Below are positions 29,020 to 38,938 of a stretch of 64,000 bases of DNA, one piece after another. The DNA is from Providencia rettgeri (lineage in GTDB: Bacteria; Pseudomonadota; Gammaproteobacteria; Enterobacterales; Enterobacteriaceae). Numbering within the stretch: the stretch's first letter is position 1; every line of letters begins with the position of its first letter. The notes below the pieces were generated by a model that worked only from the letters and a program-made list of their open reading frames with translations, had not been told where the DNA came from and searched no databases. The translations under genes were made by a program, and so were the position numbers. The stretch lies in assembly GCF_001874625.1 (NCBI RefSeq), contig NZ_CP017671.1, forward strand, positions 124,001-188,000, in the 5' to 3' direction.

Positions 29020-29982
29020 AAAATAAGGTTAAATACCAAAAAGTTCTATTTTGTTGAACTTCCTAGTGCTTACTTTCCTATTTATAAGTAGTTGTTAGGT
29101 ACTATCATGGATTGGTATTGGCAATTTTTTTAGGATAATATTCCTATCGCGCCATGAAAATCTTGAGAAAAGTATAGAGAATTATTATAACCAACTGGCC
29201 ATGTATGTTTTCATAAGCAAGCGCCTCGTCTGAGCGAGGCGATAACCTTAATAGGCTTCGTTTAAAGAGCGAATGAAATAACCGAAATACTATTAAGAGA
29301 AAAATAGTGAGTATGCAGGTAGATTATATGATTTTTTGAAACGTATAATCTACTGTGTATTATGATGGGTTATGATTACTAGATGTGAGTTAGTTAAAAA
29401 TATTGTTTTTGTATAATAACCATACCCACAACTCACTCATTAACCTCTTAATCAGATTATGAATTTAGGTATGATTTTTGTCTTGAGGGCATTAATGAGG
29501 GCAATGCTATTTATCCAACTAAGTAAACCCATTTAATATCAACGTCATTACCTATTAAATACGACTCCTGTAATAGCCATTCAAGTTCAATATACCTCCA
29601 TTGAAGGCAATTAAATCCTTTAAATTCAATGCAGATTTAGATATATTTGATAAATAATATTAAATATAAACACACAAAATAGAGGGGCTTATAACTAACA
29701 CCGCCCTAATTTAAGAATCCTGTTTTATTAACTTATCGATATACGTAAAGAAATTTATACTACGAACATGATAGAATTATTAAATAGTGTTGTTCGTTAC
29801 CCGATTAAAAAATCATCGGGTAATTTTTTTTGGGTATTTAACAGGCATGAATTTACCATAAAAGTGAACTATGCTGATATAAAATTATCTACAGGTTCGA
29901 TTTTTATCTAAAAACACTTGTATTATATACTTCTGCATATTTTTAATTATTTAAAAATTAAAGTATGTTAAATAAGTTAATA
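29020..29982. other. Spacer between convergent fimbrial operons
   Basis: 963 bp without a gene. It holds a GCCTCG/CGAGGC hairpin (29223-29240) and a strong plus-strand terminator (29797-29831) about 780 bp past the operon 1 stop. The distance leaves room for an unrecognised small RNA, or the operon may have a long 3' end. Confidence 0.4.
29797..29831 (+). terminator. Strong intrinsic terminator, orphan or for operon 1
   Basis: 9-bp perfect stem TTACCCGAT/ATCGGGTAA (29797-29805 with 29815-29823), 9-nt loop, then eight T. Confidence 0.8.
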
Positions 29983-31008
29983 TTAAATATACTCAAAAAT
30001 TAAGACCCCACCACCACTGATGTTGCCAAAAGATACATTGGATCTACTTTTTCCTAATGTAATTCCTATATCTAGTGTTTTATTAGTAATACTTTGAAGT
30101 GTCGTGATTAATTGCTTTTTACCATCAACTGCCAACTCACCGTACCAACCAGATGACACATTTCCTAAATCTAAACTTGTACGAGTTGGATTTGCACTAT
30201 CAATAGGTTTTGAGGGCTGGTAAGTTACTTTAATATTTCCAGGATAAGTACAGCTAACGGTTACACTTTTAGTTAGATTTACTCCATCAGCTATTGATTG
30301 TGGTAAAGAACCAAAATTAAAATCTAGTTGAGTCTTATCTACACGACAAGTATTAATAACGGTTACATTAAAAGTAAGTACAGCTGAGTTTTTAGGTTGG
30401 ATAAGCGCAACAGAACTTAACCATTTAGCTGGTATATTTGGGTTTCTGACACCAAATAAAGTCGTGTTTACTTTAATAATATGCGGTGTATTTCTAATTG
30501 GGAGATTAGTATTACTGATTAATGTAATAGGAGTTTCTCCACTAAATGATTGTGGCGTATAAGGGGTTCGCGAACAGGTTGCACGGCCAACATTACCTGA
30601 GCTTTGCCCTATCTGTGCATATTGTGTATTTGGATATCCATTGATTGTACCTAATGATTGGGGTAATAAAATTCTAAAAGTAAATTTTTCATTGGTAATA
30701 GGATCTACATAATCCACTGTATTTGGTGCAATCACATATTGCATATTAGTTGAATTAGGTGAATTCCCGTATGGAGGACATGCACGAGATCCCCATGCAT
30801 ACTCAGTCATTTTTCCTCCCATACTACTTAGCTTAGCTCTTAACGTTAAATTGACACCATTAAAGTTAGCGCCCGTCCAAGTTGTATCAGCTGTAAATTG
30901 AGTACCACTATACCCCATGACTGTCCAGTCATCTGGATCACCAGCATTGCTAATACTAGAAATAGCCAGTAGTGAAGCAGGTAACAAATAAAAAACGGTT
31001 TTCATCAT
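29983..31008 (-). CDS. Putative two-domain tip adhesin, operon 2
   Basis: 341 aa, last gene of the leftward operon 2. It has a signal peptide (to SNA), an N-terminal ~200 residues rich in aromatic residues and Thr with a Cys pair (SRACPP, RATCSR), then a pilin-like C-domain with Cys in INTCRV and VSCTYP and the ending GGGVLIFEYI. The layout is that of a tip adhesin. The N-domain does not resemble FimH or PapG to my eye; the ligand is unknown. Confidence 0.7.
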   Translation of the reverse strand: MMKTVFYLLPASLLAISSISNAGDPDDWTVMGYSGTQFTADTTWTGANFNGVNLTLRAKLSSMGGKMTEYAWGSRACPPYGNSPNSTNMQYVIAPNTVDYVDPITNEKFTFRILLPQSLGTINGYPNTQYAQIGQSSGNVGRATCSRTPYTPQSFSGETPITLISNTNLPIRNTPHIIKVNTTLFGVRNPNIPAKWLSSVALIQPKNSAVLTFNVTVINTCRVDKTQLDFNFGSLPQSIADGVNLTKSVTVSCTYPGNIKVTYQPSKPIDSANPTRTSLDLGNVSSGWYGELAVDGKKQLITTLQSITNKTLDIGITLGKSRSNVSFGNISGGGVLIFEYI

Positions 31009-31023
31009 AAAATATAATCCAAA

Positions 31024-31554
31024 TTATAAATAACTCATTAGGATAGCAACAGTACTATCGAAGCTACCTTCCGTTAATAGTAATTTATTGGGGGTAATTA
31101 ACGAAGCTCGAAGGATAAATGAGCCTTGTAGCTCATTACTACCAAAAGGAATCCATTTATTTAAATCAAGATTAGCATTACTCTTGGTTAAAGAGATTCC
31201 CAGTCCATTCTTTGATGTTCGTAATACGTTGTTACCAACTTGTGTATAGACACCATATTTAGTTGGATATAGATACAAGTTCATAACTTTATTAGCTGGA
31301 ACTGAACTTCCTGTACAGTTATATTTTAACTGAATATCCTTATAGGCTGTTCCATTTTCAACTTCAGAGAAGTCAACATTATCAAAATTTATAAATAATG
31401 GTGATTCATTATTTTCACCTAAAATAGTACAAACAGGAGCAACTATAGTTGCTGTAATATTAATTTTTACATCAGCACGGCCATTATTAAAATCAGCAGC
31501 AGTTACTACTCTAGAAAAAAGTAATAATAATAAGAGCGACTTTCTTATTTTCAT
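31024..31554 (-). CDS. PapF-like adaptor subunit, operon 2
   Basis: 176 aa pilin. After the signal peptide: DVKINITATIVAPVCTILGE, second Cys in YNCTGSS, a GLGISL block, and the ending STVAILMSYL. It lies directly before the adhesin gene and has the PapF-like order of motifs, so it is probably the adhesin adaptor. GGAAG precedes the ATG. Confidence 0.75.
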   Translation of the reverse strand: MKIRKSLLLLLLFSRVVTAADFNNGRADVKINITATIVAPVCTILGENNESPLFINFDNVDFSEVENGTAYKDIQLKYNCTGSSVPANKVMNLYLYPTKYGVYTQVGNNVLRTSKNGLGISLTKSNANLDLNKWIPFGSNELQGSFILRASLITPNKLLLTEGSFDSTVAILMSYL

Positions 31555-31571
31555 TATATAACTTCCTATTA

Positions 31572-32072
31572 TTAGTTATAATTAACCATAATGCTTGCAG
31601 TTCCATGTACGGTTCCTGGTCTAGCAACGTCACCTTTTTTTAGATATGTATTCAGTACTAACTCTGCTTTATTTTCTGAACTCACTCTAACCTCAAGTGG
31701 TTGATTAAACGAAATTAGTTCGCCATCAAGGCTCTCAAGACCAACGATTAGACCTGTTCCTCCTTGTGTTGTTAAATAATCAATTCCATTTTGTTTATAT
31801 ATATTTGTAGAAGATAATGAAATTTTTATTATTTTATCCATCATAGTAGGCGTACAGTTTTCAAATTCAATTTTTAATGGTTTTTTATCTGAAATATTGC
31901 CATTAACCTCAATATAACCTAGTGAATAAGGAATGAATTGAATGGTTATCTCTGACTGTTTAATTTCACATTTTTTATCAATTAGATTTCCATTGAAATT
32001 AATAAGCAAATCACTCGAAAAAGCAATAGGAGTCATAGTAATAATTAATATGGAAAATATGAATTTAATCAT
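31572..32072 (-). CDS. Minor fimbrial subunit, operon 2
   Basis: 166 aa with a signal peptide, LLINFNGNLIDKKCEIKQSE, second Cys in FENCTPT, and GTASIMVNYN at the end. It is the counterpart of the 177-aa subunit of operon 1. It overlaps the preceding gene by 8 nt. A tip-fibrillum role is inferred. Confidence 0.75.
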   Translation of the reverse strand: MIKFIFSILIITMTPIAFSSDLLINFNGNLIDKKCEIKQSEITIQFIPYSLGYIEVNGNISDKKPLKIEFENCTPTMMDKIIKISLSSTNIYKQNGIDYLTTQGGTGLIVGLESLDGELISFNQPLEVRVSSENKAELVLNTYLKKGDVARPGTVHGTASIMVNYN

Positions 32073-32475
32073 AATTTAACTCCATGATAGCTGAGCTGCC
32101 TTTAGTATTTTTATTTTGTATATAAAGTATGTTTTTACCAGAATAAAGTGGATGATAAATATCATATACTGTAGTTGTTATGTTGTTTTTTTCGATCAAT
32201 TTAGCCTTGGCTTGTAAAGGTATTTTAATATTTTGATTATTTACTAAACATTGTTCTAGTTCAATAAAAAAAATATCGTTATTATATTCATCATCCAAAA
32301 TAACGCACGGAGAGTACATTAATCCTACTTTAAAATGCAGTTTTCCACTTAAACTATCCATTTTAATAGCCGATGTTACATCATGTGATGGAAAAGAACG
32401 ATTTTCATCATATTGACTAGCTACACTGCTTAATGAAATAAAAAGTGAGAAAAATACTACAGAAAAATATTTCAT
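32065..32475 (-). CDS. Small accessory pilin, operon 2 (MrpE-like position)
   Basis: 136 aa with a signal peptide and a short domain with two Cys (SPCVILDD, LEQCLVNN), ending SSAIMELNYD. GAGGG lies at good spacing. It has the same place and size as the 133-aa protein of operon 1. Its exact role is unknown. Confidence 0.65.
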   Translation of the reverse strand: MKYFSVVFFSLFISLSSVASQYDENRSFPSHDVTSAIKMDSLSGKLHFKVGLMYSPCVILDDEYNNDIFFIELEQCLVNNQNIKIPLQAKAKLIEKNNITTTVYDIYHPLYSGKNILYIQNKNTKGSSAIMELNYD

Positions 32476-32497
32476 TGTACCCTCATTTTATAACTGG

Positions 32498-33208
32498 CTA
32501 TTGTTGACTATCAGCTTTGCATACTGATGATTTGCAGTTAAAGGAAACAGTTGGTCTACCACCGTAATCATTTATGTAGGTTAAGTACGGTTTCTGGAAA
32601 TGTGTACTTTTAACTTGATGACTTCCAAAAGGGTCAATCATAAATGAATCAAATGCGCCATTTTCAGATTTGTTTTTGTCACCCGCTAACCCAATGACCG
32701 TTAAATAAAATGGAGAGGTATTTTTAATAATATACCCATCATTTACTGTATTCAGCTCTAGATCTAAGGCCCAATCAGTTTTTGCTTTATCTAAAATAGG
32801 CTCTGGGCGATAAAATAATTTAATTCTTGATTGTAATGCAACTTGCATTACGTTTGGCTTATCGCTTTTCGGTGGTATCTCTCTTAAATTAAAATAATAA
32901 ATGGACTCTCTATCTTTAGGTAATTTAGATACATCCGTAGTTGAAATTCTAATCATGCTTTTTATATTCGGTTCTAAGCGCTGAACTAACGGTGTCGCAA
33001 TTAATGGTCCTGTTGTAATTTTATTTCCATCTTTATCGTCAATCCAAGCTTGAGCTAAATATGGCAAGGTGTCACTCTGGTTTTCGATATTAATAATTAC
33101 AGGGGTAGAATCACCTTCTACTATTGCTCTGGTTCTATCAAGAGATACTGCCGCTATGCTATTTTGTGCTACCAATAATAGCGGAAGTAATAAAAATTTA
33201 TTTTTCAT
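32498..33208 (-). CDS. Periplasmic fimbrial chaperone, operon 2
   Basis: 236 aa PapD-like: signal peptide to SIAA, VSLDRTRAIVEGDSTPV, PKDRESIYYFNLREIPPKSDK and SRIKLFYRPEPI. The ATG at 33208 has AGAGAA upstream; an ATG at 33229 lies inside the usher gene end. It serves the subunits of operon 2. Confidence 0.92.
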   Translation of the reverse strand: MKNKFLLLPLLLVAQNSIAAVSLDRTRAIVEGDSTPVIINIENQSDTLPYLAQAWIDDKDGNKITTGPLIATPLVQRLEPNIKSMIRISTTDVSKLPKDRESIYYFNLREIPPKSDKPNVMQVALQSRIKLFYRPEPILDKAKTDWALDLELNTVNDGYIIKNTSPFYLTVIGLAGDKNKSENGAFDSFMIDPFGSHQVKSTHFQKPYLTYINDYGGRPTVSFNCKSSVCKADSQQ

Positions 33209-33216
33209 AAAATTCT

Positions 33217-35688
33217 CTACTTTTTGCAAATTAAAATAATTTGGTTTGCATTATCTAAATTGGGTAATGTTGTATTACACTGATTTTTATTAGACCAATT
33301 GATATTTAGCCTTTCTTCAGATTGAACAGCTGTTAACCATACTAATCCGTTATCGCTAATTATCCCGACTTCTCTACCTTTTTCATTTAGTACTTGAGCA
33401 CCAAATGGAGGAGAACCTGAATTATCTGCCATTTTAATAGTTGCAAATAATTTGAATCCCTTATCTGCACTTATTTTTCTGTATCCAATTGCACCTTCTG
33501 TTAATGCAATATCATATATCGTATTTGATGACTCAATATTATCTGGTAATTTACTCATATCAACATTATAGCTATTTTTGTAATAGCTGGTCATATTCGG
33601 AATAACTCCGATCCCTATTCCATTTGTTACTGTTGAACCATTATTTAAAGGAACATCAGCGATATTATTTGTATCTATCATTAACCTAGCTGCAGATGAA
33701 TATGATGAGCTATGTAAAGCAATACCATGCTGTGTTAATGTTACACCACCATTTAACCCCATACCTAAGCTAGAATCACCTTTATCTGAGATTGAAATAT
33801 TACTATTTAAAGACGCATAACGAGTTGATAAATCATACATACCAGCTAGCGTACTTTGTTTTTTAGCATCCTTACCATAACTTGTTGATGCGCTTAAGTT
33901 ATAGTAATCATTATCCTCAGTTAAGGTAGATACAGAAACACGCGAATTATAGGTGTCATTATATTTCATTGTGTCAAAAGTGTAGAACTGCTTGCCAAAT
34001 GGAACTGAAAGCATCAAGCTAATTTGGTCATCATATTTATTTTGGTAATAACTTCTATTTGCTGATAGCGTTATACTTCCTCCTTGTAAATTTAAATAAG
34101 GAATATTAACGCTTTTACCTATATTTAGGCCGTATTGATGAGTTTGACCTCGATCCCAATACTGTTGTAATTGATAATTTAAATTTATATTAAATTCACC
34201 TAGACGCTTTGAAAGACTTATTTGATAGCGTTCTTTTTCATTATCAATAAATTTATTATTTCTTAAATCTAAATATTGAGACATAGTATAAAATTTTCTA
34301 TCAGTAAAACGATACCCCGCAAAAGTTAGATCCATATCGTAATCATCAAAAGTTTTAGAGTAATTAATACTATATGAGTTACCTGATGGACTATCATGAT
34401 CTAACTGCGAAAAAGAGCGAGCTATATTTACAGATAAAGCACCAAACTGATTCATAAATCGGCCAAAGCCTAATGAAACTTGTTGATAACCTTGGCTTAT
34501 ATCTGAGGCTGCATTTAATGACCAATTATTATTTAAACCATGTGAGACTTCTCCTCTGAAGAAAAAAACACCTCTATATACTGAATGGTCTCGTTTAATT
34601 GGTTGCCCTGCAGTTACATTATATCGAGTAGTTCCAGGACGAGTTAAATAAGGCACATTGGAACTATTAACAATAAACTGTTGTTCAGATCCATCTTGCT
34701 CAATAATTTTTACGTGTAATTCACCACGAGTACCACTATTCAATGATTGAATTTTAAATGGACCAGCAGGTACATTGCCATCATATATTACCCTTCCTAA
34801 TTGAGTAATAACAACGCGAGAATTAGTTTTAGCTATTCCTGTAATTTCAGGAGCATATCCTCTTAGTCTAGGAGGTAACATTGAATCGTTTGTAAATAAA
34901 GATAATCCTGTAAATCTAAAAGGTTCTAGTATCTGTGATGGTGTTGTACTTTCACCCACGACTAATTTAGCATCTAATGCTTTAATATTTCTATATAAAT
35001 AAATTGCATTAAATAAAAAATTACGAATTGTTGATGTTTGGCTATTTGACTCTTGTCTTTGATAATTACCATAATATTCACTTCGTAAACGCCAAGCACC
35101 CATATTAGCACCAAGATATCCACTGATCGATGCAATTTGATTTTTTAAACTGTCATTATCGCTATATTGATAGTTGGCATTGTAATCTAATAATAACCCG
35201 CTGATCCCTTCATCCCAAAGGGTTTTGGGTAACCAGTTTACATCCATATACTCTAAATATAATTGAGGTATATTTATGATTACCGTTCCCTCAGGTAAAT
35301 TAGGAGTAACACTAACACCCTTCAAAGCCAAGAAATTAATACATTCCCCGTTATTCCAATAGGTCAGTTCTTTCACATATTTTTCTTTAAGGCCTAAACT
35401 ATTAATATAGTCTTTATCAATACATATATCACTCACAGAATCATCATTATCATTAGCTATAATTTTAATAGGAGAGGCCGATTGAGTTAATTGAGTACTA
35501 TTAATAATTATATTAAAAAAATAAGTTCCAGGAAGAATAAAATTTGGATTTTGAAACCTTGATACGTCAATATTCGCTTTATCTGTGCTATCAAGTATAT
35601 CTGTATTGAACTCTACAGAATAGGATACTTTGTTAAAAAAAAGCATCGACACCATTAAAATGGTCATTTTTTCTTTTATTGATAACAT
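33217..35688 (-). CDS. Fimbrial outer-membrane usher, operon 2
   Basis: 823 aa. It has a signal peptide, then VEFNTDILDSTDKANIDVSRF, barrel and plug regions, and the conserved LPPRLRGYAPEITGIAKTNS, VPYLTRPGTTRYNV and SPPFGAQV segments with a C-terminal Cys pair. It is intact and very close in layout to the ushers of operons 1 and 3. No strong ribosome site is seen before the ATG. Confidence 0.92.
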   Translation of the reverse strand: MLSIKEKMTILMVSMLFFNKVSYSVEFNTDILDSTDKANIDVSRFQNPNFILPGTYFFNIIINSTQLTQSASPIKIIANDNDDSVSDICIDKDYINSLGLKEKYVKELTYWNNGECINFLALKGVSVTPNLPEGTVIINIPQLYLEYMDVNWLPKTLWDEGISGLLLDYNANYQYSDNDSLKNQIASISGYLGANMGAWRLRSEYYGNYQRQESNSQTSTIRNFLFNAIYLYRNIKALDAKLVVGESTTPSQILEPFRFTGLSLFTNDSMLPPRLRGYAPEITGIAKTNSRVVITQLGRVIYDGNVPAGPFKIQSLNSGTRGELHVKIIEQDGSEQQFIVNSSNVPYLTRPGTTRYNVTAGQPIKRDHSVYRGVFFFRGEVSHGLNNNWSLNAASDISQGYQQVSLGFGRFMNQFGALSVNIARSFSQLDHDSPSGNSYSINYSKTFDDYDMDLTFAGYRFTDRKFYTMSQYLDLRNNKFIDNEKERYQISLSKRLGEFNINLNYQLQQYWDRGQTHQYGLNIGKSVNIPYLNLQGGSITLSANRSYYQNKYDDQISLMLSVPFGKQFYTFDTMKYNDTYNSRVSVSTLTEDNDYYNLSASTSYGKDAKKQSTLAGMYDLSTRYASLNSNISISDKGDSSLGMGLNGGVTLTQHGIALHSSSYSSAARLMIDTNNIADVPLNNGSTVTNGIGIGVIPNMTSYYKNSYNVDMSKLPDNIESSNTIYDIALTEGAIGYRKISADKGFKLFATIKMADNSGSPPFGAQVLNEKGREVGIISDNGLVWLTAVQSEERLNINWSNKNQCNTTLPNLDNANQIILICKK

Positions 35689-35705
35689 CGTAAATACTCA
35701 TTAAA

Positions 35706-36248
35706 TTAATAGTAATCAATATCAAATGTAATGATACTTGAAAATTCTCCTACTTGTGGCCTAAGCCCATCATCAACAACAATTTCAGATAAAAAGTTTA
35801 ATTGTTGTTCATTGACTGATTTCGTTTTGCCTGCAACTCTTTTTAAATCATAAATGGGATAATATTCATTAGGCTTGACAATGTTATTTCCGTTTAATAT
35901 ATAAATAGCCAAACCATCGGCATCATTAAATTTAAATCCATTAAAGTTGCTTGTTACTGAACCTGAAAATTTTATTCTTATAGGTGATTTCTCATTCTCA
36001 AAATAAGAATTTGATAGCTGACAGTTTTTTAATATTATTTTAAATGGTTTGATTATCTTTTTATCTTTAATTCTACTTAAAGGGTAATCACCAAATTGAA
36101 TAATTTGATCTTTACTTGTTAGTTGCATTGAACAACCCGAGGCTAATATTTCACCTTTAACTGTTGCTTGTCCCCAATTCATTGCTGCAAATGCTGGAAT
36201 GCTAAAAAAATGAGCAAAAAAAGTGGCAATAATTAACAAGTTTTTCAT
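35706..36248 (-). CDS. Minor fimbrial subunit, operon 2 (MrpB/PapH-like)
   Basis: 180 aa pilin: signal peptide to AFAA, MNWGQATVKGEILASGCSMQL, second Cys in LKNCQLSN, and ITFDIDYY at the end. It stands between major subunit and usher, like MrpB/PapH, suggesting an anchoring or terminating subunit (inference). Confidence 0.77.
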   Translation of the reverse strand: MKNLLIIATFFAHFFSIPAFAAMNWGQATVKGEILASGCSMQLTSKDQIIQFGDYPLSRIKDKKIIKPFKIILKNCQLSNSYFENEKSPIRIKFSGSVTSNFNGFKFNDADGLAIYILNGNNIVKPNEYYPIYDLKRVAGKTKSVNEQQLNFLSEIVVDDGLRPQVGEFSSIITFDIDYY

Positions 36249-36308
36249 AATAATATTCTTTTTCAGGTAATATACTCCTCCACATAATAGTGAAGGAGTG
36301 TATATAAC

Positions 36309-36851
36309 TTACTGGTATGCGATTTCGAAAGTAGAAATAGTTGTGAAATCGCCCGCTGTTACAGCAGCAGCACCTGCTTTTTTAACAAAAGCAGAGTAAG
36401 TTAATGTATTGTCACCATCGCGCAAATTTAAGTTAGCAGGAGTACCAAAAGTAATATCTTTAATACCTACAGCAACGTTTGCAGCACTGCCTGTAGTTGC
36501 TAAAAGATTTTGACCTGCAATTTTACTTACACCATCAAAAGTAATAGTTGCTGTTTTAGTTACTGTAGTTGGATTTTGTGGATCGCTGTTATCAATTGAT
36601 GTTAATTTACAGCCTTTCAGATTTAAATCGAAGTTTTTATACTTTGAATCTCCATCATTTAATTGACTTAATGATAGTTGGCCAAAATCAACAATTGTAG
36701 CAGTACCACCTTGTCCTGCATCTAAGTTACAAGGCGTATCGCGAACTTCACCTTTGAAAGTAACAGTACCAGTATTAGTATCTGCAATTGAAGCAAATGA
36801 CGTTGTTAACATTGCTGCTACTAATACAGACATATATTTGTTATGTTTCAT
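36309..36851 (-). CDS. Major fimbrial subunit, operon 2
   Basis: 180 aa. Signal peptide to SIAD, then TNTGTVTFKGEVRDTPCNLDAG, second Cys in LKGCKLTS, and the ending ISTFEIAYQ. The ATG at 36851 with AGGAAA is preferred over one at 36869. It is the first structural gene of operon 2, about 200 nt after the MrpJ-like gene. Confidence 0.88.
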   Translation of the reverse strand: MKHNKYMSVLVAAMLTTSFASIADTNTGTVTFKGEVRDTPCNLDAGQGGTATIVDFGQLSLSQLNDGDSKYKNFDLNLKGCKLTSIDNSDPQNPTTVTKTATITFDGVSKIAGQNLLATTGSAANVAVGIKDITFGTPANLNLRDGDNTLTYSAFVKKAGAAAVTAGDFTTISTFEIAYQ

Positions 36852-37054
36852 ACTATTTCCTAATATCATTGTTAAGATGTTAATATTTATGTTTTTGAGA
36901 ATGGAATTATATTAATTTCATTGACTAACACAGATAAGTATATCTGTATAAGAAAGAGTTTTTGCTATATAAATTTCTTTATTATACAGGAATATGAATA
37001 ATGTATTATTATTTGATAATGTAGTGTTTACTCATTACTAAAATTTTATTTCTC

Positions 37055-37306
37055 TCATTTCAAATAGGATGAGTATGAAACAAAATCTGAAAATGATGCA
37101 TTCATAATTGATAAAATAAATATCAAATCTGGTAATGATAGGCCATTTGAACCTCGTTCATATCGTGATATTTGCTGTTGACTTACTCCTACTAATTTAC
37201 CTAATTGTGCACCAGTTAATCCATTTTTAAGTCTGGTTTTTCTTATAAAATCACCAATTTCTAGGTTTATATTTTTTACAATGAAATTTTTTTGGGTGCT
37301 AATCAT
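37055..37306 (-). CDS. MrpJ-like HTH transcriptional regulator (fimbrial operon 2)
   Basis: 83 aa XRE-type protein with GDFIRKTRLKNGLTGAQLGK then SQQQISRYERG, the MrpJ signature. GAGG precedes the ATG. It is the first gene of the operon 2 direction and, by analogy with P. mirabilis MrpJ, may repress motility when the fimbria is made (inference). The wide spacing to the major subunit allows a second promoter. Confidence 0.8.
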   Translation of the reverse strand: MISTQKNFIVKNINLEIGDFIRKTRLKNGLTGAQLGKLVGVSQQQISRYERGSNGLSLPDLIFILSIMNASFSDFVSYSSYLK

Positions 37307-38235
37307 AATAAATTCCTCAATAATTTATTTAATTAAACTAGTGAAGTTATAATTTCTTACTGATTTAATTTTCATTTAATCTAGCTTTTATTTTTATTTA
37401 TTTAAAGATGTTTATATCGATCGATTAGTTAACTTTGATAGGCTAACCCTATCAAAATGCTGTTATTGATCGGTTATTCGGATCAAAATGTGACTTTAAC
37501 TACTATTTAAAGAACATAACAATATGATTTTATGGTTTTTTTTTGATTCGATATTATGTTGTTAATTTCGAGCAGGACTATAATTTATTTATTTACATTA
37601 CAACTTACGTATTAAATAAAAAACATTTTGTTACATATAAGTACGTATTTATTATATTTTGTTTCATAATAATATTGTTACATTTTAAATTAATTACAGT
37701 AAAAACTATAACGTTAGGGTTATTTTGATTTTATATTAGGGTAAGATTATTCTTAGTATCGTTTGTCTTTTTAACTAACATAATAGTATATACATTTTAC
37801 ATTTTAGAGTGTTAAATAGAATGAAAGAGTTATAGATGTTTTTAGAATTAATGTAGTCCTCTATAACATAAAGCTTAGATTTTATATGAGTTTTATTCGG
37901 GTTTAATAGTTTCTCTATTTAAATTCTCTTCTTTTCATTTTTCGTAGAGTATGATAATTGCCGTTACTACTAGCTATGATGAATTTTGCTATAGCGGTTA
38001 ACTATTAGAGTTTACATTGTTTACTCGATTATCAATGAAGTTACATGACATGTATATTCGCCCAATGATAATACTTAAGCTTATTGAGGGTGATTTTAAC
38101 GACTGAGTCATTGACTTCAATTGATATCTTTAGCATGAAAATAGAGTTTATCTACTGCTGTATTACGTTCAGAGTTAGAGCGCTTAGGCAGTAAATCATA
38201 AATTGGCAAAGTATGTTAAAGAGGGGCTTCTCTCA
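37307..38235. other. Spacer upstream of operon 2
   Basis: 929 bp, very AT-rich. Apart from the palindrome at 37434-37456 I see no gene or RNA. It lies between yibL and the MrpJ-like gene, both leftward. Confidence 0.35.
37434..37456 (-). promoter_or_regulatory. TTTGATAGG-N5-CCTATCAAA palindrome with shared GGTTAGCCT
   Basis: Perfect 9-bp arms. On the minus strand it contains GGTTAGCCT (37448-37440), 134 nt before the MrpJ-like start. The minus strand reads TTGATA, 17 bp, TTAACT, a possible though weak promoter over the palindrome. Confidence 0.45.
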
Positions 38236-38598
38236 CTAGAAGTCAGTCTTAGAAAAACCAGTCATACCATCCAGCCCCATTTCACGACCTAATGCCGTCA
38301 TGGGATGGACAATGACCAGCCCTCGCACGGTTTTTTTCAGCTTACCAAGATCAGCTTGTTCTTTCTTCGTAATAGGGCGTTTGAATGGCATATCAACCAA
38401 TTTTTGCGCTTCTTTACTTAATTTTTTGTTACGTACCTCTTTTAGACGAGCGATTTCAATTTCCAGCGTCGCTTTTTCTTTCTCTAGCTCGGCGTATTTT
38501 TCTGCTTCATTCGTCAATTGCATACTGGTCATTTGGTGACGAATAAGGTCTAAACGGTCGCTAAGAAGCTTAATTTGTGTTTTTTCGATTTCTTTCAT
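38236..38598 (-). CDS. yibL: Ribosome-associated protein YibL
   Basis: 120 aa, matching E. coli YibL through its length: [77 protein letters not shown]. It is a helical, basic protein found with ribosomal subunits; the precise role is unknown. It is a core gene between two fimbrial loci, so the fimbrial array may not be one continuous island. Confidence 0.92.
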   Translation of the reverse strand: MKEIEKTQIKLLSDRLDLIRHQMTSMQLTNEAEKYAELEKEKATLEIEIARLKEVRNKKLSKEAQKLVDMPFKRPITKKEQADLGKLKKTVRGLVIVHPMTALGREMGLDGMTGFSKTDF

Positions 38599-38938
38599 TA
38601 TTTATTAACCGTGGATAAATTTTATTGTGGGCAAGTATACACTATTGCGGGAAAGAGAGGGAAAAGAGATGCTGGCTAATGCCCCTTTGAAGTTACCTTT
38701 ATCGTTCATCATCCATGTGATGAAAACAACATAACTACCTTATAAATCAACTTATCACTCAACTATCCATCGTATTTTATTCTTTTATGTCTTAGTGACA
38801 TCATGATTAAGTGCTTGCATTGCGGTATCATCACTGCCCTTTCTGACATATTATATTTAATTTTCTAAAAAATTATTATTTTTAGTTAATTTATCGTTGG
38901 TATATAGCGAAATATAACGAGGTATAGATGAGATCATA

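Noticed and set aside
37481..37635. Possible second invertible element before operon 2 (GATCAAAATGTGAC against AACATTTTGTTAC)
   Set aside because: Only about 8 contiguous bases match the core of the operon 3 repeats and the rest does not pair; this is expected by chance in such AT-rich DNA.
37543..37728. 61-codon plus-strand ORF upstream of operon 2
   Set aside because: No ribosome site, composition follows AT-rich intergenic DNA, and no recognisable motif.
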